Source: Pollutimonas sp963712655 (lineage in GTDB: Bacteria > Pseudomonadota > Gammaproteobacteria > Burkholderiales > Burkholderiaceae_B). Taken from it: a DNA stretch of 64,000 bases. The position numbers were made by a program, and so were the translations under genes. Below the pieces are notes generated by a model that searched no databases, was not told where the DNA came from, and was given only the letters and a program-made list of their open reading frames with translations. Every line of letters begins with the position of its first letter. Positions within the stretch are counted from its first letter, which is position 1. This document shows positions 54,184 to 62,535 of the stretch, in pieces. The stretch is taken from NCBI GenBank assembly GCA_963712655.1, contig CAVQIT010000008.1:992001-1056000 (forward strand). The letters are read 5' to 3'.

Positions 54184-55200
54184 ATGTTGCACGTAAAATT
54201 AAAAATGGCCATGAAGCCGATATTTCTTTCCGTACTGACTGTATCGGCCGGCATGGCCGCAACAGTGTCCTGGGCGCAGGATAAATACCCGTCGCATGCC
54301 ATTACACTTATCACCCCCTATAGCACGGGGGGCGATTCCGACTTGGCGGCGCGAAATTTCAGCGCTGTGGCGCAAAAATACTTTAGCCAGCCGGTGGTGG
54401 TGGTCAACAAGCCCGGGGCCAGCGGGGTAATCGGTTCCGAGCAGGGCCGGCTTGCCAGTCCCGATGGCTATACTCTGCTGCTTTCGCGGCCCGGCTCGCA
54501 GGCCATTCTTCCCGCCATTTCGCCGACCAAGACAAAATACAAATGGAGCGATTTCACCCCCATAGGTTTGCTGGAACTGAACCCCTACGGCTGCTATGTC
54601 AAAGGCAACTCTTCGTACAAAACGTTCAAGGACTTTGAAACAGCGCTGCGGGCCAAGGGCGGCACGATGAACTACGGCACGGCGGGCGCGTTGACCACCA
54701 ACGATATGGGCCCGAGGCTGCTGTTCGATATTCTCAAGCTGGGCGACAAGGTGCCTACCCAAATCCCCTACAAGGGCACGGGGGACGCCACGACCGCGCT
54801 GCTGGCCGGCCAGATCGATTTTTCCTGCAGCAGCATCGGTCCGGCCAATGGGCTGATCAAGGCCGGCAACCTGCGGGCCTTGTTCGTCACCACGCCAGAA
54901 CGGCTTAAATCCCTGCCCGATGTGCCTACCGCCAAAGAACTGGGCCTGGACAAAATGGAACAGATCACAGGATGGAGCGGTATTTCGGGGCCGCCGGATA
55001 TGCCGGCGGAACTAGTGGAAAAAATCTGGAAGGCCCTGGAGCAAACCGGCAAGGACGCCAACTGGATACGCGCCACTGAAAGCGCCGGGTCCGTGCCGTT
55101 TGTGAAAGGGCCGGCGGACACGAAAAAATTTACGCAAGGGCAGTACGAGGTGTATCACCAACTGGGCAAGTCGCTCGACCTGATCGACAAAGCCAAGTAA
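54184..55200 (+). CDS. Bug-type (TctC) periplasmic solute receptor
   Basis: 338 residues from ATG 54184 with AGGAGAC upstream. Signal peptide MKPIFLSVLTVSAGMAATVSWAQ, then the Bug fold: YPSHAITLITPYSTGGDSDLAARNF, VVVVNKPGASGVIGSEQGRL, IPYKGTGDATTALLAGQIDFSCSS, PERLKSLPDVPTAKELG. Bug proteins feed tripartite tricarboxylate or other uptake systems, usually with ligands bearing a carboxylate or amide. No TctAB membrane genes are near, as is common in Burkholderiales. In this operon it is the candidate substrate receptor. Confidence 0.93.
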   Translation: MLHVKLKMAMKPIFLSVLTVSAGMAATVSWAQDKYPSHAITLITPYSTGGDSDLAARNFSAVAQKYFSQPVVVVNKPGASGVIGSEQGRLASPDGYTLLLSRPGSQAILPAISPTKTKYKWSDFTPIGLLELNPYGCYVKGNSSYKTFKDFETALRAKGGTMNYGTAGALTTNDMGPRLLFDILKLGDKVPTQIPYKGTGDATTALLAGQIDFSCSSIGPANGLIKAGNLRALFVTTPERLKSLPDVPTAKELGLDKMEQITGWSGISGPPDMPAELVEKIWKALEQTGKDANWIRATESAGSVPFVKGPADTKKFTQGQYEVYHQLGKSLDLIDKAK

Positions 55201-55215
55201 ACCTACCAATGCAGG

Positions 55216-55245
55216 CGGGCATATCTTCACGATATGTCCGGTTTT
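55216..55245 (+). terminator. Intrinsic terminator/attenuator between Bug receptor and sauS
   Basis: CGGGCATATC (55216-55225) pairs with GATATGTCCG (55231-55240) through a 5-nt loop, with one G-U pair, and is followed directly by GTTTT (55241-55245). It sits 15 bp after the Bug stop. Partial termination would favour the abundant receptor over the aldehyde dehydrogenase. Confidence 0.65.
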
Positions 55246-55262
55246 CATAGAGGAACAGAACC

Positions 55263-56693
55263 ATGCGGCAAGCCGATGTGATCAAGCAGGAACAAGCCTG
55301 CGGCGACGTTGCGCAACTGGTAACCCGGGCTCGCCGGGCGCAACGGGCCGTCTCTGGCTACACGCAGGAGCAGGCCGATCTGCTGGCGTTGGCGGCGGCC
55401 TGGGCCCTTATCGAGCCCGGCCGGAATCAAGAGTTGGCTGCGCTGGCGGTCAGCGATACAGGCCTGGGCAACGCGGAAGACAAATTTCGCAAGAATCATC
55501 GCAAGACGCTAGGCCTGCTGCGCGATCTTCATACGGCGCGCACCGTGGGAGTGGTGAACCATGATTCCGCCCGCGGCATAACAGAAATCGCGCGGCCGGT
55601 GGGAGTGGTCGCGGCCATTGTGCCGTCCACCAATCCGGCGGCGACCCCGGCAAACAATATCATCAACGCCCTGAAATGCCTCAATGCGGTCATTGTGGCG
55701 CCGTCTCCCCGCGGCTGGGCCTCGTCCGCCCGGCTGATCGAATATATCCATGCGGAACTGGACAAGCTCAAGGCCCCCCGCGACCTGGTTCAACTGCTGC
55801 CTCATCCGGTATCGAAAGCGGCTACCCATGCGCTGATGAGCCAGGCCGATCTGATCGTGGCCACCGGTTCGCAAGCGAATATACGCGCGGCGTATTCCAG
55901 CGGACGGCCGGCGCTGGGGGTGGGGCTGGGCAATGTATCGGTCATTATCGATAGCAGCGCCGATCTCGATCGCGCGGCCGGACTGATCGCCATGTCCAAG
56001 ACGTTCGACAACGCCACAAGCTGCTCGGCCGAAAACAGCCTGGTTCTGCCGTCCGGCCGTTATGACGAGTCGATACAGGCGTTGGAGCGGGCCGGGGGCG
56101 TGCTGTTGAACGCCGGCGAAAAAGCCGCGCTGATGAACGCGCTATGGATAAAAGGCAAGCTTAATCCCGACCTTATCGCCAGGCCGGCATCTGTCGTGGC
56201 CAGGCTAAGCGGGCTGACGCGCCCGGCCCTGGCGTCGGCAACGTTCCTGATGGTGGAGGAAAACGGATGGGGTCCGGAATACCCATTCTCCGGCGAAAAA
56301 CTGTCTCCCGTCCTGACCTTATACCGCGCCCGCGACCTGGATCAGGCATGCGAAGTGGTGGAGGGCCTGTATGCCTGGCAGGGTGCGGGGCATTCGGTGG
56401 GCCTGCATACGGCTGATGACGCTCAGGCCCGGATACTGGGCGCACGACTGCCGGTATCGCGCGTCATTGTCAACCAGGCGCATTGCCTGGCGGCGGGGGG
56501 CAATTTTGATAACGGACTGCCGTTCTCGCTGTCCATGGGTTGCGGAACCTGGGGCGGCAATTCGACCTCGGAAAACCTGCACTGGAAACATTACCTGAAT
56601 ATCAGCCGCATCGTGTGCCCCATCCCCGAGGTCGTGCCCGACGTGGAGGCGCTGATGCAGCCCTATTTTTCCAGCGTAGGCGCGGGCGCGTAA
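55263..56693 (+). CDS. sauS: CoA-acylating aldehyde dehydrogenase, SauS-like (sulfoacetaldehyde dehydrogenase, acylating)
   Basis: 476 residues from ATG 55263 (AGAGGAA upstream). Acylating ALDH features: cofactor loop IVPSTNPAATPANNIINALK, VATGSQANIRAAYSSG, GVGLGNVSVIID, the nucleophile Cys254 in FDNATSCSAENSLV, and PFSGEKLSPVLTLY. The segments NHRKTLGLLRDLH, AGHSVGLHTADD and HCLAAGGNFDNGLPFSLSMGCGTWGGN recall SauS of Cupriavidus necator, which interconverts sulfoacetyl-CoA and sulfoacetaldehyde. A succinate-semialdehyde or propanal enzyme (SucD, PduP, EutE) is the alternative. It is the last gene of the LysR1 operon. Confidence 0.72.
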   Translation: MRQADVIKQEQACGDVAQLVTRARRAQRAVSGYTQEQADLLALAAAWALIEPGRNQELAALAVSDTGLGNAEDKFRKNHRKTLGLLRDLHTARTVGVVNHDSARGITEIARPVGVVAAIVPSTNPAATPANNIINALKCLNAVIVAPSPRGWASSARLIEYIHAELDKLKAPRDLVQLLPHPVSKAATHALMSQADLIVATGSQANIRAAYSSGRPALGVGLGNVSVIIDSSADLDRAAGLIAMSKTFDNATSCSAENSLVLPSGRYDESIQALERAGGVLLNAGEKAALMNALWIKGKLNPDLIARPASVVARLSGLTRPALASATFLMVEENGWGPEYPFSGEKLSPVLTLYRARDLDQACEVVEGLYAWQGAGHSVGLHTADDAQARILGARLPVSRVIVNQAHCLAAGGNFDNGLPFSLSMGCGTWGGNSTSENLHWKHYLNISRIVCPIPEVVPDVEALMQPYFSSVGAGA

Positions 56694-56710
56694 TTCGACC
56701 GCGGCGGCAA

Positions 56711-57637
56711 TCAGCCGGCGGCCTGCGGATGATAGCTTCTGGCCCGGGCCGGCGCGTGCTCCGGGTGTCCGACATCACGGTTACCGAACCAGTCGCACAA
56801 GGCCTGGGTCACGGGCTTTTTGCCATGCTTGTGGCGTTCCAGCATGCCGACGCCGCGCATGATCGGGCGGCCTGGCAGTTTTTTGACGATCAATTGCTGC
56901 TCGGACCATTCCGCATTGGCCAAGTGGGGAACAATGGCCACGCCGTAGCGCTGCCGCACTAATTGGGCGATAGCCTCGATCGAGTTCAGTTCCAGGGCGA
57001 TAGTGGGCGCGAGACCCAATTGTTCCAACGCATAGCTAACCAGCCGGCCCGTCCATAACGAACGGTCGAATTGCAGAAAAGGTTCGTCGCGCAGCAGGTC
57101 CATGACCGGCTTGCGGCTCAATTCCTGGGGGGCGATCAGTACCAGCGGTTCCTGGTAGAAAGGGGTCCACATCAAGCCATTGGGAACGGCGCCGGGCGGT
57201 TCCGTGACCACGGCGGCGTCCAGTTCCCCCTTCGCGACCATGCCGGCGAATTGCGCCGACTGCCCGGCAAGCAGTCTCAAGTCCAGGGCGGGATAGTCGC
57301 GCTTTATATGCGCCAGCGCGCTGCCGAATGAACCCATCAGCGCCGATACCAGCGCTCCGACGTGCAGAGTGCCGCGCAGCACCCCATCGGGACGGGAGCG
57401 CAATTTGTCGTAGTCGCCAACCAGCGTTTCCAGGCGATCGAGAATCTGGCGGCCATCGGGCGTGACAGTGAGGCTCTGGGGGCCGCGTTCAAACAGCTTG
57501 ACGCTCAGTTCGCTTTCCAGGTTCTTGATTTGCAAGCTGACGGCCGCCTGCGTAAGCCCGATCTGGCGGCCCACTTCGGCGAAACTGCCCAGCCGCGCGG
57601 CCGCGAGTGCGGTACGGAATTGTCGTATGGAAGACAT
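56711..57637 (-). CDS. LysR-family transcriptional regulator 2
   Basis: 308 residues from ATG 57637. The HTH is at FRTALAAARLGSFAEVGRQIGLTQAAVSLQIKNLESELSVKLFERG, followed by the effector-binding lobes (GALVSALMGSFGSALAHIKRDYP, LIAPQELSRKP, ELNSIEAIAQLVRQRYGVAIVPHL). It ends close to the sauS-like gene (convergent, 17 bp) and diverges from the succinate-dehydrogenase-like operon, which it probably controls through the palindrome at 57664-57695. Confidence 0.92.
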   Translation of the reverse strand: MSSIRQFRTALAAARLGSFAEVGRQIGLTQAAVSLQIKNLESELSVKLFERGPQSLTVTPDGRQILDRLETLVGDYDKLRSRPDGVLRGTLHVGALVSALMGSFGSALAHIKRDYPALDLRLLAGQSAQFAGMVAKGELDAAVVTEPPGAVPNGLMWTPFYQEPLVLIAPQELSRKPVMDLLRDEPFLQFDRSLWTGRLVSYALEQLGLAPTIALELNSIEAIAQLVRQRYGVAIVPHLANAEWSEQQLIVKKLPGRPIMRGVGMLERHKHGKKPVTQALCDWFGNRDVGHPEHAPARARSYHPQAAG

Positions 57638-57663
57638 GGATGCCTATAAAAAATACTTGTATC

Positions 57664-57695
57664 TGACAAAATAATTAATAGTTTTACTTTTGTCA
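57664..57695. promoter_or_regulatory. Palindromic operator TGACAAAA-N16-TTTTGTCA
   Basis: Perfect 8-bp inverted arms (57664-57671 and 57688-57695) lie in an AT-rich 111-bp gap between LysR2 and the Fe-S subunit gene. The spacing and position suit a LysR regulatory site overlapping one or both divergent promoters. Confidence 0.65.
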
Positions 57696-57748
57696 AGAAC
57701 CGCGGCATGATGGGAAATCATCGGTTTTCAGCTTCAGGACACCTAGTC

Positions 57749-58501
57749 ATGACCAATTCCTCCTCTACCTTGCAGGTCGAAGTCTGGCGCGGGGGCGAGC
57801 AAGGGGGGTATCAAACCTTCCAGGTGCCGCGCCGCGCCAGCCAGACCGTGCTTGATGTGGTCACTCATATCCAGCGCCACCAGGATGCCACGCTGTCTTA
57901 CCGCTTTGCCTGCCGGGTCGGCATGTGCGGCTCCTGTGCGATGCAGGTCAACGGCGTCGCGCGCTGGACCTGCCGCACCCATGTCGCCAAGGTCTGTACG
58001 GACAGCCGGCTGCAGTTGGCGCCATTGTCGAATTTGCCGGTCGTCAAGGATCTGGTCGTCAACATGGATTCCTTCTTCGAAAAAATGCAGGCCGCGCGCG
58101 GCCGGTTTGTGGGCGAACATACGCGCTACGAGCCGGTGGCGTTGGTCAAGCCCGATTCCCCGGCCCGGCGGGAAGCCGAGGCGGGTATCGAATGCATAGG
58201 GTGCGCCGTCTGTTATTCGTCCTGCGATGTGGTGAGCTGGCGGCCCGATTTCCTGGGTCCCGCGGCGCTTAACCGCGCCTGGACGCTTATCAACGACGAA
58301 CGCGATGTCGACGGGCGCCAGCGGCTTGCGGCCGTGGCCGGCGACGCCGGCTGCCATTCCTGCCATACCCAGGGTTCTTGCACGGTTCGCTGTCCCAAGC
58401 AGCTCTCGCCCACGGCAAGCATTGCCGGCCTCAAGCGCATGACGGCAAGGGCAGCCATGCGCGGCGACCTGGACGTTGACATCGCGGCAGGGGATTTGTA
58501 A
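57749..58501 (+). CDS. Succinate dehydrogenase/fumarate reductase-like iron-sulfur subunit
   Basis: About 250 residues from ATG 57749; an upstream ATG at 57707 would overlap the promoter region and is less likely. The [2Fe-2S] ligands are in CRVGMCGSCAMQ and C of RWTC, [4Fe-4S] in CIGCAVCYSSC, and the third cluster and quinone-side ligands in CHSCHTQGSCTVRCPKQLSP. It carries electrons from the flavoprotein (60713) to quinone. Its stop overlaps the next start (TAATG). The histidine-rich CHSCHTQGSC loop departs from typical SdhB. Confidence 0.9.
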   Translation: MTNSSSTLQVEVWRGGEQGGYQTFQVPRRASQTVLDVVTHIQRHQDATLSYRFACRVGMCGSCAMQVNGVARWTCRTHVAKVCTDSRLQLAPLSNLPVVKDLVVNMDSFFEKMQAARGRFVGEHTRYEPVALVKPDSPARREAEAGIECIGCAVCYSSCDVVSWRPDFLGPAALNRAWTLINDERDVDGRQRLAAVAGDAGCHSCHTQGSCTVRCPKQLSPTASIAGLKRMTARAAMRGDLDVDIAAGDL

Positions 58502-58857
58502 TGGCCAGTCCTATTGTCAACGCCGCGCGCCGCTGGTATTGGCAGCGCATCACCGCCATGGTCATGGCGCTTTTCGTATTGATTCATTTGATCGTTATCG
58601 TGTATGCCATCAATGGCGGCTTGAGCGCCGCCGAAATCCTGGCCCGCACGCGCGGCAATATTCTCTGGGCGGTGTATTACGCGCTATTTGTGGGGCTGGC
58701 GGCGGTGCACGCATCCATAGGCGTGCGCAATGTGCTGGTGGAATGGGCCGGGTTAAAGGATAGCGCCGCCTCTGTGTGGGCCAATCTGCTGGCGCTGCTG
58801 TTGCTGGCAATGGGCCTGCGGGCGGTATGGGCCGTGACGATCGGGGGTATGCCATGA
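58501..58857 (+). CDS. SdhC-like membrane anchor subunit
   Basis: 118 residues from ATG 58501. Three helices (TAMVMALFVLIHLIVIVYAI, ILWAVYYALFVGLAAVHASIG, LLALLLLAMGLRAVWAVTI) with His in LIHLI and AAVHASIGVRNVLVEW are possible haem b ligands. It anchors the dehydrogenase and contributes the quinone site. It overlaps the Fe-S gene by one base and the next gene by four. Confidence 0.85.
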   Translation: MASPIVNAARRWYWQRITAMVMALFVLIHLIVIVYAINGGLSAAEILARTRGNILWAVYYALFVGLAAVHASIGVRNVLVEWAGLKDSAASVWANLLALLLLAMGLRAVWAVTIGGMP

Positions 58858-59207
58858 GAAAAAACGATCTCCGCGCCCGCACGCATGCCAGTTGGATCGC
58901 CTTTTGCCTGCATCGGATATCTGGCGTGTTGCTGACGGTATTCCTGCCCATTCATTTCTGGACGCTGGGCCTGGCGCTTGAAAACGAAGCGGCGCTGGAT
59001 GCGGCCTTGAAATGGTATGAGGCGCCCATCTTCAAATTCGGAGAGTGGCTGTTGGTGTTTGCGCTGGTTGTGCACGCCGTGGGCGGGATCCGCATTCTGC
59101 TGATCGAGTTCCGCCCATGGCGGGGTTTGCGGCGGGGCTGGATTCCAGCCGGCCTGGGCACGGCCGCCATTGTTTCCGTTGTTTTCCTTATCGCCACAGT
59201 AGGTTGA
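58854..59207 (+). CDS. SdhD-like cytochrome b membrane anchor subunit
   Basis: 117 residues from ATG 58854 (ATGA overlap). The start THASWIAFCLHRISGVLLTVFLPIHFWTLGLAL has the HRxSG motif and a histidine pair typical of the cytochrome b subunit. LLVFALVVHAVGGIRILLIEF and a final helix follow. With the previous protein it completes a four-subunit complex. Its stop is 3 bp before the fumarase alpha start. Confidence 0.87.
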   Translation: MRKNDLRARTHASWIAFCLHRISGVLLTVFLPIHFWTLGLALENEAALDAALKWYEAPIFKFGEWLLVFALVVHAVGGIRILLIEFRPWRGLRRGWIPAGLGTAAIVSVVFLIATVG

Positions 59208-59210
59208 GCC

Positions 59211-60089
59211 ATGAAAGAAATTGATTACGGCCAGGTTGAAGTAGCGGCTTGCGAGCTATATATACGCGCGCTCAAGCTGCTGCCCGATGACATCAAAGAC
59301 GGATTCGGCAAGCTGCAGGCCTTCGAGACGTCCGAACGCGCCCGCGGCATACTCAACACGATGGTCACCAATATCAAGGTTGCCGAAGACAACAACAACC
59401 TGCTTTGCCAGGATACCGGCATACCTATCTACAACGTATTCGTGGGCCGGTCGGTGGCCATCGACGGCTGGAGGCTGAAGCAGGCCATACGCGCGGGCTG
59501 CGAGCGCGCTACTCGCGAGCATCCCTTGCGCTCCAGCGTGGTCCACCCCATCAGCCGGAAAAATGACCATACCTCTTGCGGACCCGGCGTGCCGGTGATC
59601 CATATGGAATTCGTCGAAGAACCGGACACCCTGAAAATCCAGATGATACCTAAGGGCAGCGGCTCGGAGAACAATTCGTTTCTGCGCATGGCCATACCGG
59701 CCGAGGGCATGGCGGCGGTCAAGCGTTTCGTCATCGATTGCGTCATCGATGCCGGCGGCAAAACCTGTCCGCCCACTATTGTGGGCGTGGGCGTGGGCGG
59801 AACCTCCGATCTGTGCGTGCATCTGGCCAAGCAGGCGGCCACGCGGCCGCTGGGGTCGGTATGCGGCGATCCGCTGGGGGCGGAACTGGAGCGCGAATTG
59901 TCCGAGGCGGTGAACCGCCTGGGGGTCGGTCCGCAGGGGCTGGGCGGCGATGCCACCGCATTCGCGGTGCATGTCGAACTTGCGGCGACACATATCACCA
60001 TGAATCCAGTGGCCGTGAATATGCAGTGCCATTCGGCGCGGCGCGCCTTGGCCAGCCTGGGCGCGGGCGACATTGAATACGGATTCTGA
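59211..60089 (+). CDS. Class I fumarase / L-tartrate dehydratase alpha subunit
   Basis: 292 residues from ATG 59211. The family has an oxygen-sensitive [4Fe-4S] cluster; its cysteines are in LLCQDTGIPIY, GGKTCPPTIVGVGVGGTSD and NMQCHSARR. VVHPISRKNDHTSCGPGVPVIHM and IPKGSGSENNSFLRM are also conserved. Together with the beta subunit it hydrates a trans double bond between two anionic groups (fumarate to malate in known enzymes, tartrate dehydration in TtdAB, mesaconate in relatives). Operon context with a succinate-dehydrogenase-like complex points to consecutive steps. Confidence 0.92.
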   Translation: MKEIDYGQVEVAACELYIRALKLLPDDIKDGFGKLQAFETSERARGILNTMVTNIKVAEDNNNLLCQDTGIPIYNVFVGRSVAIDGWRLKQAIRAGCERATREHPLRSSVVHPISRKNDHTSCGPGVPVIHMEFVEEPDTLKIQMIPKGSGSENNSFLRMAIPAEGMAAVKRFVIDCVIDAGGKTCPPTIVGVGVGGTSDLCVHLAKQAATRPLGSVCGDPLGAELERELSEAVNRLGVGPQGLGGDATAFAVHVELAATHITMNPVAVNMQCHSARRALASLGAGDIEYGF

Positions 60090-60107
60090 TTACAGAAGGA
60101 TGCGATT

Positions 60108-60716
60108 GTGGCTCATTATGAACTTACCATGCCGGTTACCGAAGAGCAGGCGCGCGCGCTGCGCGTCGGCGATACGGTGACTCTGCAAAAAACCTTGTAT
60201 GGCATCCGCGATGCCAGCTATATAGCCTTGTTCGACCAGAAACGCCCGACGCGTTTCGACCTGAACGGCCATGCGGTCATACATACCGCGCCCAATGTGC
60301 GCAAAGTGCCGGTTTCCGACGAGTTCCCGGCCGGCTACCAGTCGGTGTGCATCGGCACGACCACCTCGTCGCGCATGGAGCGTTTCACCCGGCAATTGAT
60401 GGCGCAGTGCGGTGTCCGCTTCATTATTGGAAAGGGCGGGATGCATCAAGGTTCGCGGCAGGCCTTCCAGGAACTGGGCGGCGCGTATCTGGGCATAGTC
60501 GGCGGCACCGCCGCCCTGGAAACAACCTGGATAGAGCAGATCGAAGACGTGGATCTGGACGATCTGAATCCCGAATCCCTGTGGAAGTTTCGCATCCGCG
60601 ATTTCGGCCCGCTGCTGGTGGCGATGGACAGCCATGGGGGCTCGCTGTATGACGACGTCAATACCGAAGTCAAGAGCCGCCGGGACAGCATACTGGCTTC
60701 GCTGGGGGCGGCATGA
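60108..60716 (+). CDS. Class I fumarase / L-tartrate dehydratase beta subunit
   Basis: 202 residues from GTG 60108 (AGAAGGA seven bases upstream). Swivelling-domain features: LRVGDTVTLQKTLYGIRDASYIALFD, TTTSSRMERFTRQLM, FIIGKGGMHQGS, and LESLWKF-type end (NPESLWKFRIRDFGPLLVAMDSHG). The two-subunit arrangement is typical of FumAB- and TtdAB-like enzymes. Its stop overlaps the flavoprotein start (ATGA). Confidence 0.92.
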   Translation: MAHYELTMPVTEEQARALRVGDTVTLQKTLYGIRDASYIALFDQKRPTRFDLNGHAVIHTAPNVRKVPVSDEFPAGYQSVCIGTTTSSRMERFTRQLMAQCGVRFIIGKGGMHQGSRQAFQELGGAYLGIVGGTAALETTWIEQIEDVDLDDLNPESLWKFRIRDFGPLLVAMDSHGGSLYDDVNTEVKSRRDSILASLGAA

Positions 60717-62458
60717 TCCAGAGCGCACAGGTTGCAACGACCGATATTCTGATACTTGGCTCGGGCGGCGCCGGACTGTTTGCCGCGCTGCATGCGCACG
60801 ATGCCGACCCATCGCTGGACATCACCATCGCCGTCAAAGGGTTGCTGGGCAAGTGCGGCTGCACGCGCATGGTGCAGGGCGGCTATAACGTGGCACTGGC
60901 GGAAGGCGATTCGCCCGAGCGGCATTTCATGGACACCATTACCGGCGGCAAATGGCTACCCGATCAGGATCTGGCCTGGACTTTGGTGAATACCGCGGTC
61001 GAACGCATACACGAACTTGAAAACGAACTTGGCTGTTTTTTCGACCGCAATGCCGATGGCACTTTGCATCAAAAGGCGTTCGCCGGGCAGACCTTCGATC
61101 GCACCGTGCATAAAGGCGACTTGACCGGCATTGAAATCATCAACCGCCTGGCCGAACAGGTATGGGCCAGGAAGATCAAGCGGCTGGAGGAACATCGCGC
61201 GATTGAACTCATTCCGTCGCCCGACGGCGCAGCCATCGCCGGCGTGCTGATGCTGGACTTGCGCACCGGGCAGTACCGTTTGGTGCGCGCCAAGGCCGTC
61301 CTGCTGGCGACCGGCGGCGGGCCGACCATGTACAAGTTCCACACGCCGTCCGGCGACAAAAGCTGCGACGGCCTGGCCATGGCCTTGCGCGCCGGGCTGG
61401 GCCTGCGCGACATGGAAATGGTGCAATTCCATCCTACGGGCCTGCTGGCGGGATCCGATACCCGCATGACCGGGACTGTGCTGGAAGAAGGCCTGCGCGG
61501 CGCCGGCGGTTATCTGCTTAACGGCGATCATGAACGCTTCATGCACAATGTCGACCCGCGCGGCGAGCGCGCTACCCGCGACGTCGTGTCGCGCGGCATT
61601 TATGCCGAAATGCGGGCCGGGCGCACCACGCCCAACGGCGGCGTATACATACAGATGGAACACCTGGGCGCGGACAAGGTGCGCAAACAGTTCAAGGGCA
61701 TGGTCGAACGCTGCGCCGACTGCGGCTTCGACCTGGCCGGCGGCCTGGTCGAAGTCGTGCCGACCGCGCATTACATGATGGGCGGCGTGGTCTTCAAGCC
61801 GGATTGCAGCACGGAATGGCCGGGCTTGTTCGCGGCGGGAGAAGATACCGGCGGCGTGCACGGCGCCAATCGCCTTGGGGGCAATGGCGTCGCCAACTCG
61901 ACCGTGTTCGGCGGTATTGCGGGCGACAGCATGGCCGGATGGGTGGAAGGCCGGGTTCTGGCCGACTACGACAGCGCGAAGGTAGAGCAGGCCATACAGG
62001 CCGCCGAGCGCCCTTTCGCACAGCCGCCGGGCGATCTCTATGCCTTGCGCGAACGCCTGGCTGAATGCATGTGGGACGATGCGGGCATTGTGCGCGACGA
62101 GGCCGGCCTGAATCGCGCGGCCCGCAGCCTGGAAACATTGCAGCGGGACTTGCTGCAAACCGGGGTGGCCGACGCCGACCGGGCCTACAATCTGACCTGG
62201 CAGGATTGGCTCAATATGGATAGCCTGATTCACGTCAGCAAGGCGATTGTGCATGCGGCGCTGGCGCGCGAGGATTCGCGCGGCGCCCATTTCCGCGAAG
62301 ATTTCCCCGATGTGCACGATCTGGAGAATTCCTGGTTCTCGGTAATACGCATGCGCGAAAACGCGGTGCAATTGACCCGGCAGCCGGTGGTTTTCACAAG
62401 GGTGTTTCCGGGCGCGTCGATTCTGCAGGACGAAGAACCCGCATCCGCTCAATCCTGA
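60713..62458 (+). CDS. Succinate dehydrogenase/fumarate reductase-like flavoprotein subunit
   Basis: 581 residues from ATG 60713. FAD-binding ILILGSGGAGLFAALHAHDA, VQGGYNVALAEGDSPERHFMDTI, FHPTGLLAGS, catalytic Arg in RATRDVVSRGIY, substrate His in PTAHYMMGGV, and GGVHGANRLGGNGVANSTVFG are present. Where SdhA has the FAD-linked His (SHTVAAQGG), this protein has GCTRMVQGG, so Cys replaces His and FAD is probably not bound through histidine. Position after fumarase rather than beside sdhB is unusual. It probably oxidises a succinate-like acid; fumarate reductase activity is possible. Confidence 0.9.
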   Translation: MIQSAQVATTDILILGSGGAGLFAALHAHDADPSLDITIAVKGLLGKCGCTRMVQGGYNVALAEGDSPERHFMDTITGGKWLPDQDLAWTLVNTAVERIHELENELGCFFDRNADGTLHQKAFAGQTFDRTVHKGDLTGIEIINRLAEQVWARKIKRLEEHRAIELIPSPDGAAIAGVLMLDLRTGQYRLVRAKAVLLATGGGPTMYKFHTPSGDKSCDGLAMALRAGLGLRDMEMVQFHPTGLLAGSDTRMTGTVLEEGLRGAGGYLLNGDHERFMHNVDPRGERATRDVVSRGIYAEMRAGRTTPNGGVYIQMEHLGADKVRKQFKGMVERCADCGFDLAGGLVEVVPTAHYMMGGVVFKPDCSTEWPGLFAAGEDTGGVHGANRLGGNGVANSTVFGGIAGDSMAGWVEGRVLADYDSAKVEQAIQAAERPFAQPPGDLYALRERLAECMWDDAGIVRDEAGLNRAARSLETLQRDLLQTGVADADRAYNLTWQDWLNMDSLIHVSKAIVHAALAREDSRGAHFREDFPDVHDLENSWFSVIRMRENAVQLTRQPVVFTRVFPGASILQDEEPASAQS

Positions 62459-62475
62459 CGCCTTGGATCAAGGCG
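62459..62475 (+). terminator. Short hairpin after the flavoprotein gene
   Basis: CGCCTTG-GAT-CAAGGCG forms a 7-bp stem directly after the stop codon. No T tract follows, so it may stabilise the mRNA end rather than terminate transcription. Confidence 0.35.
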
Positions 62476-62535
62476 GCCTGCCGGCCGGCGGCGCCTTGCT
62501 CCAGGCTATAAGTCATCAATCGAGAATAAAAAAGC

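Noticed and set aside
60956..62452. A 498-codon minus-strand frame opposite the flavoprotein
   Set aside because: Shadow frame; the plus strand has FAD and substrate motifs.
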